A DNA stretch of 64,000 bases from Clostridium algoriphilum (GTDB taxonomy: Bacteria > Bacillota > Clostridia > Clostridiales > Clostridiaceae): contig NZ_JAIZZK010000007.1 of the NCBI RefSeq assembly GCF_020443705.1, positions 1 through 64,000 on the forward strand, in the 5' to 3' direction. A program made the translations under genes and the position numbers. The notes under the pieces are model-generated. The model ran no database searches. It saw nothing but the letters and a program-made list of their open reading frames with translations, and was not told where the DNA came from. This document shows, in pieces, positions 25,682-35,023 of the stretch (the stretch's first letter is position 1; the number at the start of each line of letters is the position of its first letter).

Positions 25682-27061
25682 TTATTCTTCTTCTATGCCT
25701 AAAAAATAAGTTATACTAAATGAAACAGTTAACGCTATAATTAGACCTATTACATAATTAACCATTGAGCCTGGTTTTACTATTGTAAGAGCAGGAATTG
25801 CGGTTAATCCTATAGCATTCATAGCGACCTTTGTTGTTGCAACATAAGCACCTGCAACAGCGCCACCAGCAAGTGCAGCTAAAAAGGGCTTTCTAAACCT
25901 TAAATTTACACCAAATATAGCAGCTTCAGTTATTCCCAAAAATGCACTTAAAGCAGAGGGTAATGCTATAGATTTCGTTTTTGAATTTTTTGTTTTAAAA
26001 TATACAGCTAATGCAGCGCCACCTTGTGCAAAGTTTGCCATGGACCATATAGGAAGTAATGTATTAGCACCAGTTTTAGCTAATAATGTAAGCTCGATAG
26101 CATGGAAGCTATGGTGAATACCAGTAATAACTATGATTGAATATGTTCCACCGAATAATAATCCGGCAAATATTCCAAATTTAGTAATTGCAAAAGTTAA
26201 AAATATGCTTATTCCATTTCCTATAAGCATTGCAAAAGGTCCAACTATAGATAATGCTAAAAATCCAGTTAATAAAACAGTTAAAAATGGAGTTACAAAT
26301 ATATCTAATACGTCTGGAACAATTTTTCTAATCCTTTTTTCTATTATGCTCATTATCCAAATTACAAGCAAAATTGGCAAGACAGTCCCTTGATAGCCTA
26401 CTAGCGGCATTTTTATTATCCCGCCTAGTATAGGCATAGTTTTATATCCTCCACCTATTGTCCACGCATTTTGAAGTGAAGGATGAATCATTATTCCACC
26501 AATAACAGCCGCCAAATATGGATTACATCCAAATTCTTTTGCTGCACTAAATGCTACTAGTATTGGAAGGAATATAAATGCAGAAGAACTAAACCAATCT
26601 AGCATTGACCACCACCAAGTCTGAGACATTGACTCAAGACCAAAGGCTTTTAATGCCCCCAAAGTTCCCATTAATAGACCGGATGCCACAATTGCAGGGA
26701 TTATAGGTACAAATATATTTGATAATACCCTTGCTATTTTTTGAATTGGGTTTAGCTTTTGCATAGCGTCATTTTTGACATCTGAAGTACTCATCTCTTT
26801 TATGTTTGCTTCTAGAGCAAAATAGGCATAAACTTTATTTACAATACCCTGTCCCAATATTACTTGATATTGTCCTCCGTTTAAGAAACTTCCTTTCACT
26901 AGCTCTACGTTTTCAATTTTATCTTTTTCGATAAGGCTATCATCTTTTAGAACTAACCGTAAACGTGTTGCGCAGTGGGCCGCGCTTACTATATTTTCTT
27001 TGCCACCTATAAGTTTTAATATTTCACTGGCAGCATTTTTGTATAACGTATCTTTGCTCAT
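25682..27061 (-). CDS. scrA: PTS sucrose transporter subunit IIBC
   Basis: The 459-residue transporter has an N-terminal IIB domain (about 1-85; phosphocysteine C30 in AAHCATRLRL) and a C-terminal IIC membrane domain (about 105-455; GITEAAIFGVNLRF near residue 375). It imports and phosphorylates sucrose. It has no IIA domain, so a IIA-Glc protein encoded elsewhere must supply phosphate. Trehalose-type IIBC proteins are similar, but the invertase next to it points to sucrose. The ATG follows GGGGGAAAATGTT. Two operator-like sites lie upstream. Confidence 0.9.
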   Translation of the reverse strand: MSKDTLYKNAASEILKLIGGKENIVSAAHCATRLRLVLKDDSLIEKDKIENVELVKGSFLNGGQYQVILGQGIVNKVYAYFALEANIKEMSTSDVKNDAMQKLNPIQKIARVLSNIFVPIIPAIVASGLLMGTLGALKAFGLESMSQTWWWSMLDWFSSSAFIFLPILVAFSAAKEFGCNPYLAAVIGGIMIHPSLQNAWTIGGGYKTMPILGGIIKMPLVGYQGTVLPILLVIWIMSIIEKRIRKIVPDVLDIFVTPFLTVLLTGFLALSIVGPFAMLIGNGISIFLTFAITKFGIFAGLLFGGTYSIIVITGIHHSFHAIELTLLAKTGANTLLPIWSMANFAQGGAALAVYFKTKNSKTKSIALPSALSAFLGITEAAIFGVNLRFRKPFLAALAGGAVAGAYVATTKVAMNAIGLTAIPALTIVKPGSMVNYVIGLIIALTVSFSITYFLGIEEE

Positions 27062-27102
27062 AACATTTTCCCCCTTAAAATAACATATTTAATTTTGAAA
27101 TG

Positions 27103-27116
27103 TGGTATCGTTACCA
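27103..27116. promoter_or_regulatory. Operator 1 of the sucrose operon
   Basis: TGGTATCGTTACCA has perfect 5-bp arms around TCGT, as LacI-family sugar repressors such as ScrR recognise. It lies 42 bp before the scrA start. Confidence 0.6.
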
Positions 27117-27176
27117 TGAAAAGTAAAAAAATAAATATTCATAATTACTTAACTTTTATATCCCTCCTTATTTTAA

Positions 27177-27190
27177 CGGTATCGTTCCCA
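27177..27190. promoter_or_regulatory. Operator 2 of the sucrose operon
   Basis: CGGTATCGTTCCCA matches operator 1 at 12 of 14 positions and begins 74 bp away, about seven helical turns, which would suit repression by looping. No repressor gene is in the window. Confidence 0.5.
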
Positions 27191-27401
27191 CATATGTTTT
27201 TTAAAAAACTTGTTAAAGGATTACATTTTTATTCTATACCATTTTTCAACTTAAGTCTATACCCTAATTTGAATTATTTTGAACCTACTGGAATTTTATT
27301 TAACAACTCTATCATTACTTGATGAAAATGCTGATACTAGAGTAAAAGATAAACTCTTAAGCAATCAAATTAATTTGGGACTGTTTGCGATTCCACAACT
27401 T

Positions 27402-27443
27402 AAAAAAAGCACATAAGACAGCAAAGTCTTATGTGCTTTTTTT
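27402..27443. terminator. Bidirectional terminator after the flavodiiron gene
   Basis: A perfect 18-bp stem (27402-27419 with 27426-27443) begins with seven A and ends with seven T. It ends the leftward flavodiiron transcript and insulates the sucrose operon. Confidence 0.88.
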
Positions 27444-27449
27444 GTTTTA

Positions 27450-29999
27450 CTAGATTAAATTGCCTTTTAGTACTTCTTCAAGTGTTTTCGATCCTTCAAT
27501 GTCAGTTATTAAATTAGCCGAGGATTTGTTGTCACCAATTATAATTCCACCGGTTAAAACATTTTTATTAAAGAATAGTTTTTTGTATACATTGTTTTCG
27601 CTATCCTTTGAGCTGACAGCTTTAAATTGTTCTTTAGATATTTCACCTACAGATAAGAGCTCAAGTCCCATAGCATTAAATGATATGACACCTGTTGCGT
27701 GCACGTAGTCTTTATGGTCTCCTACTGCATTTGTACCTGCAATTTTCCCCATATCTACAGCGGCAGGCCAGTTACCATATACTGTGCCTGCGTATTCTGC
27801 AATATCACCACATGCATATATATCTTTAACATTTGTCTCCATCTTTTCATTAACTAATATACCGCGGTTAGTGTCTATATTGGTTTCATCAGCTATATTT
27901 TTGTTTGGTGCAATTCCTGTTGAGAATAGGACCATACTTGCATCAATTGTTTTTCCACTTTTGAGAGTGACTGATGTAACAGAGTTTTCACCGTTAATAA
28001 CGGTTACTGAGTCACCTAATACAACTTGTATATCTTGGTTTTCAACTGCAGCTTTAAGTATAAGGCTGCCTTCATTATCTAACTGTTTACCAAGCAAGGA
28101 GTCACTGAATTCTACTACTGAAACATTTAGACCAGCTTTTTTTATTTCATATGCTGCTTCAAGTCCTAAAAGTCCACCACCTACAATTACTGCACTCTTA
28201 GCTGTTTTCATCTTATCTTTAATTGCTTTTAAGTCCTTTAGATCTCTTAAAGTAAATACTCCTTGTTTATCTATTCCATCAGTCGGAATCATGCGGTTTT
28301 GACTTCCGTTTGCTAAAATTAATTTATCATAATTTATAGATTTACCATCCTTTAGTAGTACTTGTTTTTCCTTAGTGTTTAGGCTTTGAACTTGTACTCC
28401 TAAGTTAAGAGTTATGTTATTTTCTTCATACCACTCTTTTGGAGAGAGGTAGAAAGTATCATCTTTAAGATCTTCACTTATACCATCAGAAATAGAAGGT
28501 CTGTAGTAAGTTAATTGTTCTTCATTAGATATTATTTCTATAGCACATTGTTTATTTCTTTTTCTTATAGAATCAGCAGCATAATATCCAGCAGCTCCGT
28601 TACCAATAATTAAAAATTTCTCTTTTTTATCGGAGCTAAAAGTTATCACTTCTTCTGATACCTCAATAAATTGATCTGCACTTGCGCCACAAGCAGGACA
28701 TATTTCAGGTGGTCTTTGTCCATCAAATTCTTCTCCACAAACTACGCATTTCCATCTTTTTTCTGTAGAAGGTTTAGCCGGAGTGTTTCTTATTTTTATA
28801 TTTTCAGCTATCTTCGCAGCAAAACTTTCACCAAATTTATAAGCAAAGTTTAAATCTTTTTCAGAAGGCTTAAAGTTAGTCATCATTGAAGGATATAAAT
28901 CAAGATTGATTTGCTTCAATCTATCTACTACATTAGGAACACCTTCTCCACTCCAACCATAAGAACCAAATGCAGAAGCTACTTTTCCACCATGAACTAT
29001 AGGATTTAGATTTATTAAAATATCCCATATTGGTTTTAAAGCGTCTCCGTTTATTGTAGGCGTACCAAATATAATCCCTTCAGATTTACCTATACTTGCT
29101 AAAATATCATTCATGTCATGATGAATAACATCATACATATTAACTTTGTAATTAGAACTAGAGTTTATTCCTTCTTCTATTTTCTTAGCTATAGATTCTG
29201 TATAGCCATAAGCTGAGACATAGCATAGAGTAACTTCTGGTACTTCAGTAGCTTTTTCTGGAAGGCTCCACTGTTTGTATTGATTTACTATGTTTAAAGG
29301 ATCATCTCTTAAAACAGGTCCATGACCTGGACATATTACGTCTATTGGAAGATCTTTAATTTTCTCTATAGCCTGTAAAACATAAGGCTTAAAGGGTCCC
29401 ATAATAGCGTCGAAGTAATATTTTAAGGCTTCTCTGTAATTTTCCTCACTCTCGTTTAGGTCATTAAATACTGCTTCGCTTGCGTAGTGACTTCCAAAAG
29501 AATCACAAGTGATAAGCAGCTTGTCTTCTTTAACGTAGGTATAAATTGAATCTGGCCAATGAAGAAAAGGCGCTGAAATAAAGGATAATGTTTTATTTCC
29601 AAGATCTAGAGTATCTCCATCTCCTACAGTTATGTATTCGAAGTCTCTATTTATGATTTCCTTAAGGAATTGGATGGCTGAAGGTGATCCTACAACTTTA
29701 GCGTTTTTAGCAATTTCTAAAAACTTTCCTACAGAGCCTGCATGGTCTGGCTCAGTATGGTCTACTACTATATAGTCGATATCTTCTACTTTAATGTTTA
29801 AAGAACTTAATCTTTCTAAATATTCATCAAAAAATCTCTCTTTTACGGTTTCAAAAACCGCAGTTTTTTTACTACCTTTTACTACATATGAGTTATAAGT
29901 AGTACCAAAAGGGGTATACATAATTATATCAAAAATTCTAAGATTAGGGTCTAGTGCACCTACCCAGTATATATCTTTTTTCACTTCTAATGCTTTCAT
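27450..29999 (-). CDS. Fused flavodiiron protein, rubredoxin and NADH:rubredoxin oxidoreductase
   Basis: The 849-residue protein joins a complete electron chain: a beta-lactamase-like diiron domain (1-250), flavodoxin (255-400), rubredoxin (415-445) and an FAD-dependent NADH:rubredoxin reductase (460-849). The diiron ligands are H81, E83, D85, H86, H147, D166 and H226. The rubredoxin cysteines are C418, C421, C434 and C437. The FAD motif is GNGAAG near 466 and the NAD motif GGGLLGLEAA near 655. Known fusions of this layout in Clostridioides reduce O2 to water using NADH (class F flavodiiron proteins). It should protect an anaerobe from oxygen; NO reduction is possible. A dyad upstream suggests redox control. 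Confidence 0.95.
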   Translation of the reverse strand: MKALEVKKDIYWVGALDPNLRIFDIIMYTPFGTTYNSYVVKGSKKTAVFETVKERFFDEYLERLSSLNIKVEDIDYIVVDHTEPDHAGSVGKFLEIAKNAKVVGSPSAIQFLKEIINRDFEYITVGDGDTLDLGNKTLSFISAPFLHWPDSIYTYVKEDKLLITCDSFGSHYASEAVFNDLNESEENYREALKYYFDAIMGPFKPYVLQAIEKIKDLPIDVICPGHGPVLRDDPLNIVNQYKQWSLPEKATEVPEVTLCYVSAYGYTESIAKKIEEGINSSSNYKVNMYDVIHHDMNDILASIGKSEGIIFGTPTINGDALKPIWDILINLNPIVHGGKVASAFGSYGWSGEGVPNVVDRLKQINLDLYPSMMTNFKPSEKDLNFAYKFGESFAAKIAENIKIRNTPAKPSTEKRWKCVVCGEEFDGQRPPEICPACGASADQFIEVSEEVITFSSDKKEKFLIIGNGAAGYYAADSIRKRNKQCAIEIISNEEQLTYYRPSISDGISEDLKDDTFYLSPKEWYEENNITLNLGVQVQSLNTKEKQVLLKDGKSINYDKLILANGSQNRMIPTDGIDKQGVFTLRDLKDLKAIKDKMKTAKSAVIVGGGLLGLEAAYEIKKAGLNVSVVEFSDSLLGKQLDNEGSLILKAAVENQDIQVVLGDSVTVINGENSVTSVTLKSGKTIDASMVLFSTGIAPNKNIADETNIDTNRGILVNEKMETNVKDIYACGDIAEYAGTVYGNWPAAVDMGKIAGTNAVGDHKDYVHATGVISFNAMGLELLSVGEISKEQFKAVSSKDSENNVYKKLFFNKNVLTGGIIIGDNKSSANLITDIEGSKTLEEVLKGNLI

Positions 30000-30013
30000 T
30001 TATAACACTCCTT

Positions 30014-30042
30014 TAATAATTATTTAAGAATAATAGTTATTA
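30014..30042. promoter_or_regulatory. Dyad upstream of the flavodiiron gene
   Basis: TAATAATTATT and AATAGTTATTA are inverted copies matching at 10 of 11 positions around a 7-base centre. The site lies 15-43 bp before the start codon and downstream of a possible TATACT -10 box, so it fits repression. The AT-rich form resembles PerR/Fur boxes. Confidence 0.45.
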
Positions 30043-30237
30043 CCTAGAGTATAGTATAAGAAAATTTAGAATGCAATAACAATTTGCCATAAAAGTTTAT
30101 TTTACCCATAGAAAGTAAGCTCTGTTTTACAGTAAACACTTTTTATGCTATAGTTTTATTGTTATTTAAAAGTATGCCTTTATAGTACTATTTTAAATAA
30201 TAGAACTAAAGAAAATTTATAAATAAGGAGAATTTAT

Positions 30238-30696
30238 ATGGATTGGTTAAAAGTTTTATTGCTGGCAGCGGTGCCACTTTTTGAGCAGAAAGTGTCTATA
30301 CCACTAGGAATATATGAGTATCATATTAGTCCTATAGTGGTGTTTTTTTTAACTTTTGTTGGAAGTTTGTTGCCAGTTCCTTTTGTATTAATATGTTTTA
30401 ATAAAATATTTCAATGGTTAGGTAGATATAAATTATTTAGTGGTATATATAATTTAATCGATAAAAAGATAAACAAGAATAAATCTAAATTTGAAAAATT
30501 TGAGGAGATAGCACTTATAACATTTATTGCAATACCTCTTCCTACTACAGGGGTTTGGACTGGAACTGCGATAGCTGCTTTCTTAAAATTAGATTTTAAA
30601 AGGTCGGTTATGTGTGCGGTTGTAGGATCTTTTATATGTGGACTTATTGTTACAGGATTATCTGTAGCTTTTCCAGCTTTTTTAAATGTTTTATGA
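30238..30696 (+). CDS. Small multidrug export family membrane protein
   Basis: The 152-residue membrane protein of the COG2426/Sm_multidrug_ex family has about four helices and the landmarks EQKVSIPLGI, SLLPVPFVL and FIAIPLPTTGVWTG. The transport function of the family is only weakly established. AAGGAGAATTT precedes the ATG. It is divergent from the flavodiiron gene and is a single-gene unit ending in a strong terminator. Confidence 0.82.
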   Translation: MDWLKVLLLAAVPLFEQKVSIPLGIYEYHISPIVVFFLTFVGSLLPVPFVLICFNKIFQWLGRYKLFSGIYNLIDKKINKNKSKFEKFEEIALITFIAIPLPTTGVWTGTAIAAFLKLDFKRSVMCAVVGSFICGLIVTGLSVAFPAFLNVL

Positions 30697-30733
30697 TAAA
30701 TAATCTCTTACCGAGTGGTAAGAGATTATTTAT
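30696..30733 (+). terminator. Terminator after the membrane protein gene
   Basis: A 17-bp perfect stem (30696-30712 with 30717-30733) around GAGT is followed by T-rich sequence. It overlaps the stop codon region. Confidence 0.85.
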
Positions 30734-30832
30734 TTTATTGCTTATTAGTATACTTTAAATCAATTTAGCCACACTAAATAGAGGATAATTGAGAATCCTA
30801 AATGTATTCGTTACAGTGGGGAGAGATAGAGT

Positions 30833-31432
30833 ATGAATGAAATAGATGGAGATAATAAAAGTCATTTAAATAAAGCTTATAAAAGTTTTTCGGAGTTAGT
30901 ATATGTGGTATCTGCAAAAGAACTTGAGTTTTTTATTACAAAGGGTGAATTCACTAGTTATTTTAATAATAGAATGAAAAAAATATTATCAGAAATAAAC
31001 GAGGAAAAAAACGGAATATTAGATGTGGGTGTGTTTTTTAATACAAAGGGTGAGATAACCCTTATAGATGCAGAGACGTTAGGTAAATTTATTGAGGATA
31101 ATTATGCCTTGAAAATGGTGGAGTATTACAAGAACACTTCTTTAAATAGAATTATTAGAGAAGTGGTAAATGGAAGTGAGAAAGCTAAAGGAGATTTTAT
31201 CTTAATTTCATACTCTATATTATATGACACACTTAATGAATTATATAAAACAATTAGTTGTAAAAAATCTAGTTTGATTATATATAAAAATCGATATGCT
31301 CTAGACGATTATCCAAATGATGATTGTACTATGGTTATTGCTGCATTATTAATATTGGAGGATTTATGTAAATACATTGGTGTGAATAGATATAAAATGA
31401 TGAAACAGATAAAGGAAAAAATTTACAAATAA
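30833..31432 (+). CDS. Hypothetical cytoplasmic protein
   Basis: This 199-residue protein is not recognised. It has no signal peptide or membrane segment, is acidic at the N-terminus and probably alpha/beta, with a hydrophobic strand-like segment GDFILISYSILYDTL near 115-130 and a C-terminal lysine-rich helix (RYKMMKQIKEKIYK). The GGGGAGAGA ribosome binding site and good codon usage support a real gene. It is monocistronic, between two intergenic gaps. Confidence 0.7.
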   Translation: MNEIDGDNKSHLNKAYKSFSELVYVVSAKELEFFITKGEFTSYFNNRMKKILSEINEEKNGILDVGVFFNTKGEITLIDAETLGKFIEDNYALKMVEYYKNTSLNRIIREVVNGSEKAKGDFILISYSILYDTLNELYKTISCKKSSLIIYKNRYALDDYPNDDCTMVIAALLILEDLCKYIGVNRYKMMKQIKEKIYK

Positions 31433-31800
31433 CTGAATGAGATTAAAGCTTACACAAAATAAGGAGAGGAATAAACAAATATTATGATAATTATTTACAA
31501 AATAACTATATTTTTAAAATATAAACGTGGTTATAAAGAAAAAATACAATTTAATAAAAAAATATTCAATAATTTATAAAAAACTTTTAGATAAATTTAT
31601 TATAATTTCGACAAAATAATTCACCACATTTATACTAAGTTGACTCACTATTCTTAGTTAATCGTGGCATTATGGGTGTAAAGGGTTGTTGTTGTCATTT
31701 AAACGAGATAATACATTTGATATACACATCATAAAATGACAGATTTTTTTAATAAGTAATGTTAATCTATTCTCATAACATAGTATAGGGGGAAAACATT
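31433..31800. promoter_or_regulatory. Intergenic region with a Spo0A-like box and an inverted repeat
   Basis: TTTCGACAAAA (31606-31616) is the reverse complement of TTTTGTCGAAA, a full match to the 0A box core. Further on, TGTCATTT (31693-31700) and AAATGACA (31734-31741) form an 8-bp inverted repeat followed by a T-run, a possible leader hairpin. No other gene-like structure was seen. Confidence 0.5.
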
Positions 31801-32157
31801 ATGGTAATTTTGGAAAACTTATTTAAAAAAGTAACAGATGGTGATGTAAATCATAATTATTTTTATAGACTAGTAAAAAGTCAGATTTCTGTTTCAATGT
31901 ATGGTGAATTTACTAAGGTGCAAGCTTATGGTATTGAAATAGAAAGACAAGACATGGTTGATGGAACAGTTGTACGTATACAAAGAGATTGTGTAGAAAA
32001 TATAAGTCCACAAAGATATAAAGTTAAAAATCTCTTAAAAATGGTATATGAAAACACAGTGTCACCTATTCACATGATTGATATATTGGGTGAGTATATC
32101 GATGAGTATACTAGTGATTTTGATGATGAAATGTTAAAAGACATAGCTACTTGTTAA
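31801..32157 (+). CDS. DUF6514-like clostridial protein
   Basis: The 118-residue soluble protein resembles a small clostridial family I know as DUF6514, with the landmarks AYGIEIERQD, ENISPQRYKV and NTVSPIHMIDILGEYIDEY. No function is established. A TAGGGGG ribosome binding site precedes the ATG. The Spo0A-like box 190 bp upstream suggests expression linked to sporulation initiation (inference). The family name is from memory and less certain than the gene call. Confidence 0.7.
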   Translation: MVILENLFKKVTDGDVNHNYFYRLVKSQISVSMYGEFTKVQAYGIEIERQDMVDGTVVRIQRDCVENISPQRYKVKNLLKMVYENTVSPIHMIDILGEYIDEYTSDFDDEMLKDIATC

Positions 32158-32181
32158 TATGCATATTAGCCTAACATATTT

Positions 32182-32218
32182 AGGAGCTGCTCCTCCTTCA
32201 GAGGGACTGCTCTTTTTT
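32182..32218 (+). terminator. Terminator after the DUF6514-like gene
   Basis: An imperfect stem with GAGCTGCTCCTC and GAGGGACTGCTC as arms is followed by six T. Confidence 0.7.
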
Positions 32219-32500
32219 GTTATATAATGAAGAGTTTTAAAATTGAAAGATTTATGGTACTATTATAAATTAGAAGAAATTCAGTTTTAAATAATACATA
32301 CATAGAAATTTGCCCATATAAATTCACTTTAACATATAATTAAAAAGATTTTATATAAAAAACTAAAATAAAGCTATTTATAATCAAGATTGTATTATAT
32401 TATTGTATTATTATAGATTTATAATGATAAAGTTTAAATTTGTGTTTTGGATTTGATTACTAAGATTTAGGACATAAATTAACAGGTAGGAGTGATAGTT
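32219..32500. other. AT-rich intergenic region before acpS
   Basis: This stretch of extreme AT content holds the acpS promoter, but several TATAAT-like boxes occur and none has a clearly spaced -35 partner. No operator or coding trace was found. Confidence 0.3.
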
Positions 32501-32926
32501 ATGATTCTCGGTGTAGGTACCGATATAGTAGAAATAAGACGTATAAAAAATGCTATAGAAAGCAACACTAGGTTTTTAGAAAAAATATTTACAAGTGATG
32601 AATTAGAATATCTTAAAAGCAGAAATTTAAGACCTGAATACATCGCTGGAAGATTTGCTGCCAAAGAAGCGGTTGCGAAAGCTTTAGGCACGGGATTTAG
32701 AGGATTCGAATTTAAAGATATTGAAATTGATAGGACAACTCTTGGAAAACCAATAGTGACGTTGAAAGGGAAAGCAAAATTAATAGCCAAAAAAGAAGGG
32801 CAATATAAAATTCATCTTAGTATATCTCATGGGGAAGATAGTGCCGTAGCTTATGCTATATTTGAAGTCAATAAAAAAGATGAAGAAGAGTGTATACAAA
32901 TAGTTGCAGATCCTGTTTTAGGATAG
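32501..32926 (+). CDS. acpS: Holo-[acyl-carrier-protein] synthase
   Basis: The 141-residue enzyme transfers 4'-phosphopantetheine from CoA to apo-ACP for fatty acid synthesis. Mg2+ ligands D8 (GVGTDIVEI) and E56 (RFAAKEAVAKAL) are present, as is the SISHGEDSAVAYAI segment. A charged C-terminal tail of about 15 residues makes it longer than the usual 120-126. The ATG at 32501 follows AGGAG by 8 bases; an upstream GTG at 32492 would overlap that site. It starts a cluster with a GerS-like gene and alr. Confidence 0.93.
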   Translation: MILGVGTDIVEIRRIKNAIESNTRFLEKIFTSDELEYLKSRNLRPEYIAGRFAAKEAVAKALGTGFRGFEFKDIEIDRTTLGKPIVTLKGKAKLIAKKEGQYKIHLSISHGEDSAVAYAIFEVNKKDEEECIQIVADPVLG

Positions 32927-33048
32927 TTAAACAATATAGTAATAGTGTGAAACCATTAGTAATAGTATTAATAGTAGAGTGAGTTGTTGAAGTAGAAAAC
33001 AATTAATAATTGTTTTTGCATCTCTAGAGTAATGCTAGGAGGATAACA

Positions 33049-33663
33049 ATGAAAAAAAGAGCACTATTATTATTAAGCCTTTTACTGATTTTAAGTTCTA
33101 TGCTATTAACTTCTTGTAATAAAAAACCAAAAGATACTAATGATATTACAACTTATTTAAAAAACATGGAAAGCTATACTACAGAAATGACTATGGATAT
33201 AAAAAATGATAAACAAACGATTAACTATAATGCCAAACAATCATATCTGCAAGGAGGTGGATACAAATTAGAGCTAAATAAAAATAGAGTGTTTGTTTAC
33301 AAAAATGACAATAAGATTTATGTCAGTGACAAAAACAATGGAACTAAGTATGTACAGAGTAAGGATTTTGACGGAGTACTTAAACTAAGTTTTATTGGTG
33401 AATACATAGGATTATTGTATACCAATGAGAAAATTGAATATGTAAGTAAAACTATCAATGGAATTGATTACACAGTAATTGATTTATTTATTCCTGGTAA
33501 CAATAAAAATATTAATAAAGCAATGCTTTATGTTAATAATAAAAGCATGTTGCCGGAAAAGATGCTTATATACGATCTTAATAATAAAGAAAAAATTGCA
33601 ATAAGATATACAAAATTTCTTCCTAACGTAAAAATTAATCCGTCAGAGTTTAAAGTTCGTTAG
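33049..33663 (+). CDS. gerS: GerS-like germination lipoprotein
   Basis: The 204-residue lipoprotein has a signal peptide ending in the lipobox LTSC (C23) and a mature domain of the outer-membrane-lipoprotein-sorting-like fold, with a repeat of beta-strand segments (YTTEMTMDIKNDKQTINYNA; GGGYKLELNKNRVFVYKND). In Clostridioides difficile gerS lies directly before an alanine racemase gene, as here, and its product is needed with CwlD to make cortex muramic lactam for germination. Conserved synteny is the main argument for the name. AGGAGG precedes the ATG. Confidence 0.75.
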   Translation: MKKRALLLLSLLLILSSMLLTSCNKKPKDTNDITTYLKNMESYTTEMTMDIKNDKQTINYNAKQSYLQGGGYKLELNKNRVFVYKNDNKIYVSDKNNGTKYVQSKDFDGVLKLSFIGEYIGLLYTNEKIEYVSKTINGIDYTVIDLFIPGNNKNINKAMLYVNNKSMLPEKMLIYDLNNKEKIAIRYTKFLPNVKINPSEFKVR

Positions 33664-33702
33664 AAGTAAATTAAATTGCAATAAACAAATGAGGTGAAGG
33701 TC

Positions 33703-34863
33703 ATGTTTAGACATTTAAGGCCTGTATGGGCAGAAATTGATTTAGATAAATTAGCTCATAATATGAGGGAAATTAGACGGCTTGCTAAGAGTGAAAATAT
33801 TATAGCTGTTGTAAAGGCAGATGCTTATGGACATGGAGCAGTGGATGTGGCCCCAGTGCTTCTGAAAAATGGTGCCAATATGTTAGCAGTAGCAATCCAA
33901 AGCGAAGCGATGGAACTAAGGAAGTCAGGTATAGAATGTCCAATAATGATTTTAGGGTTTACACCGCCAAATTTAATAGATAATTTATTGAAATACGATA
34001 TTCAACAAACCGTATACACATATAAATTTGCAAGTGAATTATCAAAGATGGCTGTAAAAGAAAACAAGATAGCTAAAATTCACATTGCAGTAGATACAGG
34101 TATGGGCAGAATAGGATATCTACCAAACGATGAGAGTGCTATGGAAGTATATAATATAAGTAAGCTACCTAATATACTTATAGTAGGGATGTTTTGCCAC
34201 TTTTCCACCGCAGATGAAAAAGATAAGACATATACTTATGAACAAGTTAAAAAGTACGATGATTTTTATGAAAAGTTAAAAGCTAAAAAAGTGTACATAA
34301 AGATGAGGCATATTGCCAACAGTGCTGCTATTATAGATTTGCCAGAAACTCATTATGAGGCAGTACGCCCGGGAATAATAATATATGGCTATTATCCTTC
34401 TGACGAGGTAAATAAAGAGAAGATAAATTTATTACCTGTAATGACTTTAAAAACAAATGTAGTGCACATAAAAACACTTCCACCTGGAGAATATGTAAGT
34501 TACGGAAGAAAATATAAAACTCAAAAAGAAAGTGTTATAGCTACTCTTCCAATTGGATACGCTGATGGGTATACAAGGCTCTTATTTGAAAAGGGAAAGG
34601 TAATCTTAAAGGGTGAATTTGCTCCAGTTATAGGTAAGATCTGTATGGATCAATGTATGATTGATGTTACAGAAATAAATGGAGTAAAAGTAGGAGATGA
34701 GGTTATACTTATAGGTGAAGATGGAGACAAGAAATTTACTGCAGATATAATAGGAGACCTGATTGGTACAATCAGTTACGAAGTAGTTTGCATGATAGGT
34801 AAACGAGTTCCAAGAGTATATACTAAACAAGATGAGGTTGTGAAAATAAGAAAATACATATAG
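33703..34863 (+). CDS. alr: Alanine racemase
   Basis: The 386-residue PLP enzyme interconverts L- and D-alanine for peptidoglycan. The PLP lysine is K38 in [10 protein letters not shown] and the second catalytic base is Y267 in YVSYGRKY. The C-terminal domain (about 245-386) has [10 protein letters not shown]. The ATG at 33703 follows GAGG by 8 bases; the GTG at 33694 would overlap that site. It follows gerS by 39 bp and precedes the mazEF pair, an order common in Bacillus and clostridia. Confidence 0.95.
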   Translation: MFRHLRPVWAEIDLDKLAHNMREIRRLAKSENIIAVVKADAYGHGAVDVAPVLLKNGANMLAVAIQSEAMELRKSGIECPIMILGFTPPNLIDNLLKYDIQQTVYTYKFASELSKMAVKENKIAKIHIAVDTGMGRIGYLPNDESAMEVYNISKLPNILIVGMFCHFSTADEKDKTYTYEQVKKYDDFYEKLKAKKVYIKMRHIANSAAIIDLPETHYEAVRPGIIIYGYYPSDEVNKEKINLLPVMTLKTNVVHIKTLPPGEYVSYGRKYKTQKESVIATLPIGYADGYTRLLFEKGKVILKGEFAPVIGKICMDQCMIDVTEINGVKVGDEVILIGEDGDKKFTADIIGDLIGTISYEVVCMIGKRVPRVYTKQDEVVKIRKYI

Positions 34864-34944
34864 GATTCATGGTTTTATATGTAGAATAAACTATTTGTGT
34901 GTAGTGGTAATTGTTGAAAAAGGGCGAAATTACGAATAATTTCT

Positions 34945-34974
34945 TTGACAGATTGACATAGGTTGAATTATAAT
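34945..34974 (+). promoter_or_regulatory. Promoter of the mazEF-type genes
   Basis: TTGACA (34945-34950) and TATAAT (34969-34974) are spaced by 18 bases. A second TTGACA lies within the spacer. Confidence 0.6.
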
Positions 34975-35023
34975 ATATTTCATACATATTGTTGCTTTAC
35001 TAATAGGAGGTATTAAATTCTAT

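Larger units (their letters stand above)
27062..27401. other. Upstream region of scrA
   Basis: This gene-free stretch holds two operators, listed separately. Near its right end, up to a TAA at 27414, an open frame reads LDENADTRVKDKLLSNQIN and ends QLKKST inside the terminator; it may be the last piece of a lost gene, but has no start signal and was not identified. A 75-codon plus-strand frame at 27095 is probably chance. Confidence 0.3.

Noticed and set aside
27784-28302. A 172-codon open frame on the plus strand
   Set aside because: It lies entirely inside the flavodiiron fusion gene, whose motifs are complete on the other strand, and has no ribosome binding site.
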